NCBI GenBank assembly: GCA_947084935.1
Contig: CAMTUH010000012.1
Coordinates: 1-64,000, forward strand
From: CAMTUH01 sp947084935
GTDB lineage: Bacteria > Pseudomonadota > Gammaproteobacteria > Coxiellales > Coxiellaceae
DNA: 64,000 nt
Reading direction: 5' to 3'
Each line of letters begins with the position of its first letter. The stretch's first letter is position 1. The translations under genes and the position numbers were made by a program. The notes below the pieces were generated by a model. That model ran no database searches and had not been told where the DNA came from. It saw only the letters and a program-made list of their open reading frames with translations. Positions 59,881 to 64,000 of the stretch are shown one piece after another.

Positions 59881-60496
59881 TAAAGGGGTCCTTTGAATAG
59901 ATCCATTTGAGGAAATTCTGTCGGTTATGCTCAAGGCTGTGCTGGAACAGCCAAGCTCGGTAGTAGGGAAACACCAATTTGCCGATGCTGTGGGGTGAAG
60001 TGACCAGGTGCCGCCAGGAGAATTGGCGCTCGCTTTCGGCGAGTGAGGCATTTTTATCCAAAATTAGCGCGATGGCTGAAGCAAACCCCGAACGGTCGGC
60101 GCCGCCCAAACAATGAAGCAGTATGGGCTGAGGAGCGTTTTGCAATAGGTAGATCAGCTGACGAATACGTTCTGCGGGGGGGCGTTCATGGGAAGCAAAC
60201 ACCAGGTCGTAGTGGTGTACACCCAGTTGTTTGGAAATCCGTAATTCTTCTTGATACCATTGGGCATTGGGATTGGGCCCACGTAAATTCAGTATGGTTT
60301 TTATGTGTTTGGTCTTAATGGCTCGCTCTAAATTTTGCGGGGGTAATTGAGCACTGCGGTAAACTCTGTCCGGAATAACGACGTGCAGTGTGTCGGCCCA
60401 GGATTGATAAAGCAACCACGTAATCAGGGAGAGGGCGAAGACTGCAATGAGGAGGCGTATGAGGTACTTGCCCAAGTGTTTTTCGCGATTAACCAT
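59852..60496 (-). CDS. Membrane-anchored dual-specificity phosphatase-like protein
   Basis: 214 residues from the ATG at 60496; a start at 60550 is also possible, neither with a clear ribosome-binding site. One transmembrane anchor lies at about 12-32 (LLIAVFALSLITWLLYQSW). The phosphatase domain has the P-loop LLHCLGGADRSGFA (HCx5R, Cys and Arg intact) and a candidate general acid near DLVFASHERPP. The catalytic part would face the periplasm. Substrates in this group are phosphotyrosine or phosphoinositides. The last residues (KRSLAKRSG) come from a dispersed repeat. Confidence 0.8.
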   Translation of the reverse strand: MVNREKHLGKYLIRLLIAVFALSLITWLLYQSWADTLHVVIPDRVYRSAQLPPQNLERAIKTKHIKTILNLRGPNPNAQWYQEELRISKQLGVHHYDLVFASHERPPAERIRQLIYLLQNAPQPILLHCLGGADRSGFASAIALILDKNASLAESERQFSWRHLVTSPHSIGKLVFPYYRAWLFQHSLEHNRQNFLKWIYSKDPFKRSLAKRSG

Positions 60497-60563
60497 CGAA
60501 TAGTGTGATCCATTATTTTTATCTGGAAAGTCTGTCAAAACAAGGAACATAGGTCAAGCGTCA

Positions 60564-61016
60564 ATGCAAAAAAACGATTATTTATCGCTACTTGGAATCG
60601 AGCGGTGGTGCTTGAGAGAAGCGCCTGCCCAATTGGGCTATTACCGCATTGAATTAAAGGATCGAGAATCTCCTGTTGGAGTGATCCTTGCAGACGTGGT
60701 GGAAAATAGCGATGAGGAAGCGCAGTTAGTCTTGGCAATTGCAAAATCGACGAATAAAACCACTGCCCCAGGTTTGCAACGCGTCGATGAAATTCAGTTG
60801 TCGCATTCCTATCGCGCGATTATTTTATTGGGTGAACGCGTTGCGCAGCTTATTTTGCAGTCTGCTGAAAGCATTGAACAAATGCAAGATCGTGATCATT
60901 CCATTGAAAATGGTCCAGTCGTTGTCAGTTATTCGCCCGCTGAATTATTAAAAAATAAAAATTTAAAAGCAGCGACGTGGAAAGCGATTCAAAAGGCCAT
61001 AAAGTTTTTGCAATAA
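60564..61016 (+). CDS. holD: HolD-like DNA polymerase III psi subunit
   Basis: 150 residues. The N-terminal YLSLLGIERWCLRE matches the HolD start YL-x2-LGI-x2-W-x-LR, and the gene precedes rimI as in other gammaproteobacteria. The psi subunit links the clamp loader to SSB through chi. The rest is poorly conserved, as usual for this fast-evolving subunit, so the call rests mainly on the motif and synteny. Confidence 0.65.
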   Translation: MQKNDYLSLLGIERWCLREAPAQLGYYRIELKDRESPVGVILADVVENSDEEAQLVLAIAKSTNKTTAPGLQRVDEIQLSHSYRAIILLGERVAQLILQSAESIEQMQDRDHSIENGPVVVSYSPAELLKNKNLKAATWKAIQKAIKFLQ

Positions 61017-61018
61017 AT

Positions 61019-61456
61019 ATGCCGATACGTCCTTTGAAACCCGAAGACATACCGATTGTCGCGGCGATTGCTCAAGAAAGCATGCCACATCCGTGGAGTG
61101 AAAATGTTTTTCGCGATTGCTTAAAGTCGGGTTATTACAGTTGGATTTTTACGTTAGATAATGAGCCGATCGGATTTGTGATTATTTTATTGAAAGGTGA
61201 AGACGGCGAGTTGATGAATATCGCAATTAAATCCGCGTATCGGCGCAAAGGGTATGCGCAACTCCTCGTACAACACGCGATGGATTTCGCGCGATCGAAA
61301 GGAGTCGCGCGTTTGTTGCTTGAGGTGCGTCGTTCGAATGAAGCGGCGATTCAGTTTTATGAGAAGTTGGGTGCTTGGGAGATGGGTGTGCGCAAGGATT
61401 ATTATCCGCTTGGCGAGAGGCGCGAAGATGCGGTGGTGTTTTGTTTGAGTGTGTGA
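61019..61456 (+). CDS. rimI: Ribosomal-protein alanine N-acetyltransferase
   Basis: 145 residues from the ATG at 61019, two bases after holD. Acetylates the N-terminus of ribosomal protein S18. Motifs: ESMPHPWSENVFRDCL, LMNIAIKSAYRRKGYAQLLVQHAMDFA (acetyl-CoA site), LLLEVRRSNEAAIQFYEKLG and RKDYYPLGERREDAVV, which are typical RimI blocks. An upstream GTG at 60977 would add 14 residues inside holD and was rejected. Confidence 0.93.
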   Translation: MPIRPLKPEDIPIVAAIAQESMPHPWSENVFRDCLKSGYYSWIFTLDNEPIGFVIILLKGEDGELMNIAIKSAYRRKGYAQLLVQHAMDFARSKGVARLLLEVRRSNEAAIQFYEKLGAWEMGVRKDYYPLGERREDAVVFCLSV

Positions 61457-61569
61457 ATGCATTCGCCCTCGGGGTCCTGTCGCCTGCGGCACCCCATCGT
61501 GCTCGTGCCTGCGCGCGATGGGGTCCCCGCCTCCGGCGCCACCCCTCGGGCTATCTGTATTTACAGCGT

Positions 61570-61646
61570 GTAGCCTGGATGAAGCTCCGCTTTGCGGAGC
61601 GTAATCCGGGAATTCCTTGATTTCGCTAGCGCTCCATCAAGGCTAC
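61570..61646 (+). repeat. Dispersed repeat, GTAGCCTGGATG family; supplies a stop codon
   Basis: GTAGCCTGGATGAAGCTCCG to CATCAAGGCTAC. On the minus strand the last bases (CTAC) provide the TAG stop of the gene at 61643. Upstream of it (61457-61569) is a GC-rich stretch with GATGGGGT/ACCCCATC pairs and no gene. Confidence 0.85.
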
Positions 61647-62395
61647 TTAACCGGGGTGGGTGATAAAACGTGGTGCAGGTCTTTTTTGAGGACGTGCTCG
61701 ATTGTTTTTCTAAATACGTTGTGATGTTCTGTTGTGCCAATCAACGTGGCGGCGGCTGCGACTTTAATAAAATCATGGCTTGGGGGTTTGTCAGGAGCCG
61801 GTGCTTGTTCGGCTAATTGCGATAAACACGCGGCCTGAATTTCTTTTTGTGAAGGGTCGAGTGGTAATCCCAAAACTTTATACGGCTTAAATTCAGGATC
61901 TATAATATGTTGTTGAGCGGCTTGTTGAATACTTTCTTCTGCAACGATACTCGCTATTAATTGATCCGTTTGTTGTTCATTTTCCGCTGTTTCTTCACTT
62001 TCACTTTCTTCAATGGCGGCCGTTTCATTGACTGCCTGTTGAAGCAGTAAATTCATGCTGGGATTGAGCAACAGATTGAGCGGATTGCTGGGATTCAGCG
62101 GATGCATAATGTTGTTGATTACGGAGGGATGACTGGGGTCCAGATTTTGAAATTCGGGTCGTTGAAATCGTGGTGCATTCACGAGCACATAAGTCTTGCA
62201 GTAATTAAGCAGCACGCGAACATGATAAGGATTATTCCCCGCAATGCGATACAATTCGCGCAGCAAGGTTAGATTTCGTCGTAAGTCGAGTTGCAGCGAA
62301 GCGTCCATCCGCCATTGGTGTTGCGGTTGGCTGTAAAACTGCGCCGTTTTTAGTAATTCTTTTCGGGCTTTTGGGGTCAGGGGGCGAGGAGCCAT
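61643..62395 (-). CDS. Gln/Asn-rich protein, effector candidate
   Basis: 250 residues from the ATG at 62395, chosen for GGAG 8 bp upstream; codons before it up to 62524 are not supported. Helical N-terminus (TPKARKELLKTAQFYSQPQ), Asn/Pro/Leu-rich middle (NNIMHPLNPSNPLNLLLNPS), acidic stretch EESESEETAENEQQTDQ at about 150-170, and near the end IIDPEFKPYKVLGLPLDPSQKEI, which weakly recalls a J-domain start (YxxLGL) but lacks the HPD motif. No signal peptide. A PmrA-type promoter precedes it. The stop codon comes from a repeat. Confidence 0.7.
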   Translation of the reverse strand: MAPRPLTPKARKELLKTAQFYSQPQHQWRMDASLQLDLRRNLTLLRELYRIAGNNPYHVRVLLNYCKTYVLVNAPRFQRPEFQNLDPSHPSVINNIMHPLNPSNPLNLLLNPSMNLLLQQAVNETAAIEESESEETAENEQQTDQLIASIVAEESIQQAAQQHIIDPEFKPYKVLGLPLDPSQKEIQAACLSQLAEQAPAPDKPPSHDFIKVAAAATLIGTTEHHNVFRKTIEHVLKKDLHHVLSPTPVK

Positions 62396-62428
62396 GGTCA
62401 CACTCCGGCTTGGGCTTAAGTTTATGGT

Positions 62429-62461
62429 ATTATACGCTAAGAACCTTAAGGAATAATTAAA
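62429..62461 (-). promoter_or_regulatory. PmrA-type box and promoter of the Gln/Asn-rich gene
   Basis: Minus strand: TTTAATTATTCCTTAAGGTT (62461-62442), seven bases, then a perfect TATAAT (62434-62429). The box ends one base before the GTG of the divergent yheT gene and includes its ribosome-binding site (AAGGAA), so the two genes may be linked in regulation. Confidence 0.7.
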
Positions 62462-63418
62462 GTGAAGAAAAGGAATTCGAAACACTTTAAACCCGTTTGG
62501 TGGTTGAAGAATCGTCACTTTCAATCCTGTTTTAGTACCTTCTTTCCGCTACGCGCTAAAGCTGTATTGACTTGGGAACAATTGGAATTGCCCGACGGGG
62601 ATTTTATTGATCTGTGCTGGGCGGGTCCTGAGCAGGCGCGCATCCTGGTTTTGCTCCACGGATTGGAAGGCTCTGTGAAGTCCCACTATGTTCAGCTGAT
62701 GCTGGATACGCTGGTTGAAAATCAGTGGCGTGTGGTGGTGATGCATTTTCGGTCGTGCAGCGGTCGTTTAAATCGACTGTCACGCAGTTATCACGCGGGA
62801 GAAGTGGGTGACCTGGATTACCTGATCCGCGCACTGAAAATCCGTTATCCGGATCGATCGATTTCATCGTTGGGATTTTCGCTTGGCGGCAATGTCTTGT
62901 TGCATTATTTGGCGCAGTTTCCCCAGTCAACCCTGCAGTCCGCCGTTGCGGTATCCGTGCCTTTTGAATTAAGTCAATGCGTAGACTATTTGCCTCGATT
63001 TTATCAATGGTCGTTCTTGCGAACCATGAAGCAAAAGGCGTTTGAAAAAATTAAGTTAGGCTATGACATGCCCATTAATCTCAAAGAATTAAAAACCCTT
63101 TTTGATTTTCGGTCTTTTGATGATGCGCTAACAGGACCGCTGCATGGATTTTGTGGGGCTCGCGATTATTATGAAAAGATGACGATACGCCATTCACTCT
63201 CGATGATTCAACACCCGACGCTGATTATTCACGCGTTGGACGATCCGCTCGTTCCCGCTGAATGCATTCCCAAGTCGACAGAACTTTCACCGTCGATTCA
63301 CTTGGAATTATTTCAGGTGGGAGGGCATGTTGGTTTCATTGAAGGAGTTTTTCCTTGGAAGCTTAACTATTGGTTAAAAGGTCGTATATTGTCTTTTCTT
63401 AGTGATCCAATCTCATGA
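62462..63418 (+). CDS. yheT: Alpha/beta hydrolase, YheT family
   Basis: 318 residues from a GTG (AAGGAA upstream). Features: an N-terminal NRHFQSCFSTFF, LVLLHGLEGSVKSHYVQLM, the nucleophile elbow LGFSLGGNVLLHYL (Ser), LIIHALDDPLVP (Asp) and VGGHVGFIEG (His), forming a complete triad. YheT-family enzymes are esterases or acyl hydrolases of unclear substrate. The box of the divergent PmrA-type promoter directly abuts its start. Confidence 0.93.
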   Translation: MKKRNSKHFKPVWWLKNRHFQSCFSTFFPLRAKAVLTWEQLELPDGDFIDLCWAGPEQARILVLLHGLEGSVKSHYVQLMLDTLVENQWRVVVMHFRSCSGRLNRLSRSYHAGEVGDLDYLIRALKIRYPDRSISSLGFSLGGNVLLHYLAQFPQSTLQSAVAVSVPFELSQCVDYLPRFYQWSFLRTMKQKAFEKIKLGYDMPINLKELKTLFDFRSFDDALTGPLHGFCGARDYYEKMTIRHSLSMIQHPTLIIHALDDPLVPAECIPKSTELSPSIHLELFQVGGHVGFIEGVFPWKLNYWLKGRILSFLSDPIS

Positions 63419-63432
63419 TAGACTTAACCTGA

Positions 63433-63473
63433 GTTTTGGATAAGCGTTTTTCAATTTTACGCTTATCCAAAAC
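63433..63473. terminator. Hairpin after yheT, possible terminator
   Basis: 15-bp perfect arms GTTTTGGATAAGCGT (63433-63447) and ACGCTTATCCAAAAC (63459-63473) around an 11-nt loop. There is no T-run after it, so it may not work as an intrinsic terminator; it sits between yheT and the next gene. Confidence 0.5.
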
Positions 63474-63491
63474 TAACGTTAGATTTAGGTT

Positions 63492-64000
63492 ATGAGCGTT
63501 AAACCCGTTGATATTTTGAAGCACAACTTGCCGGGCACGATTCTGAGTGTGTGTGAATCGGGTGCGCCCATTCGTCATTATTGCTCTGGTTTTGCGGATG
63601 TAAAAGCCAAAGTTAAATTATCTCCGGATCGTATTTTTCAAAATGGGAAAATCACCCGCACGTTTACAGCCGCTTTAATTTTAAAAATGGTGGAGGAGGG
63701 GCTGTTTAACTTAGATGTGCCGCTGGACTCAATTTCGCGGCAACATCAGTTAGACGGTGGGCGTCTGAGAATTATTGTGGATCAGTATCCGATTTTAAAA
63801 CCGCTGACGTTGCGTGGATTGCTTAATAACACGAGTGGATTACCATCGTATGACGAAACACTGCGGTATCAGCGGATGTTTTTTTCAAAACCGAAAAAAG
63901 TATGGCAGGCGGAAGGCTATTTGGATTTAATCAGTGGGGTCAATGTACGTTACCGATTGGGCTACCGACTCCCCGTCAGGGGATTTTTCAGTGATTCAGC
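63492..64000 (+). CDS. Beta-lactamase/DD-peptidase-fold protein, partial, altered active site
   Basis: 169 codons to the window edge, starting MSVKPVDILKHNLPGTIL. It follows the class C beta-lactamase-like (DUF-type serine hydrolase) pattern, for example TRTFTAALILKMVEEGLFNLDVPLDS and LTLRGLLNNTSGLPSYDE. In this family the active site is GS(I/V)TKTF, with Ser and Lys; here it reads GKITRTF, so Ser is Lys and Lys is Arg. It is either inactive as a hydrolase or re-purposed. The C-terminus lies outside the window. Confidence 0.75.
   Translation, partial: MSVKPVDILKHNLPGTILSVCESGAPIRHYCSGFADVKAKVKLSPDRIFQNGKITRTFTAALILKMVEEGLFNLDVPLDSISRQHQLDGGRLRIIVDQYPILKPLTLRGLLNNTSGLPSYDETLRYQRMFFSKPKKVWQAEGYLDLISGVNVRYRLGYRLPVRGFFSDS

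Noticed and set aside
63433..63473. Classical intrinsic terminator after yheT
   Set aside because: The stem is strong but no T-run follows, so terminator function is only tentative.

Overview
This 64-kb window is chromosomal DNA of a gammaproteobacterium. The evidence points to Coxiella burnetii or a close relative (inference from recall of the lineage; no search was possible). It combines moderate GC, a gammaproteobacterial housekeeping core, many short dispersed palindromic repeats, leucine-rich-repeat and F-box proteins of the kind used as secreted effectors, and six promoters carrying a PmrA-type box, the element that controls Dot/Icm effector genes in Coxiella and Legionella.

Layout. 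1-7.2 kb: a partial Na+/H+ antiporter, then ndk, rlmN, a rodZ-like gene, hisS, yfgM and der. This is the usual gammaproteobacterial order, but pilF, ispG and bamB are missing. 7.2-11.4 kb: an MFS exporter, xseA and pabB, the last with a repeat inserted in frame. 11.6-15 kb: a lipoprotein, tsaB, an LRR protein and a small exported coiled-coil protein; the last two have PmrA-type promoters. 15-18 kb: sbcB and a cation-diffusion facilitator. 18-25 kb: a complete SUF iron-sulfur cluster (regulator, sufB, C, D, S, U, an A-type carrier, sufT). 25-41 kb: rlmE, ftsH, folP, glmM, two membrane proteins, guaB, guaA, rnhB, msrA, ddl and dnaE.

41-51.2 kb is an accessory island ending at a tRNA-Leu(CAA) gene. 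It holds three toxin-antitoxin modules (VapBC-like, TacAT-like, AbiE-like) with palindromic operators, a RhuM remnant, a 476-residue effector candidate, a DUF4143-type ATPase, and two paralogous F-box/ankyrin-like genes. The paralogues lie in a duplicated block whose left copy ends in a truncated tRNA-Leu.

51.2-64 kb: a five-gene acyl-CoA/ketone-body operon (CoA transferase, two hydratase-family proteins, acetoacetate decarboxylase, 3-hydroxybutyrate dehydrogenase), a GNAT gene, folE, a HIT protein, an EmrAB-like pump, a membrane-anchored phosphatase, a holD-like gene with rimI, a sixth PmrA-type gene, a YheT-family hydrolase, and a partial beta-lactamase-fold protein whose SxxK motif looks lost.

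The main discovery is the shared promoter design: two TTAA-type half-sites 11 bp apart, exactly 7 bp, then a -10 hexamer. It precedes six genes that otherwise have little in common and so predicts a co-regulated virulence set. The second theme is repeats that reshape proteins: they supply an internal segment (PabB), C-terminal tails (YfgM, the phosphatase) and stop codons (SufU, FtsH, the 61.6-kb gene).
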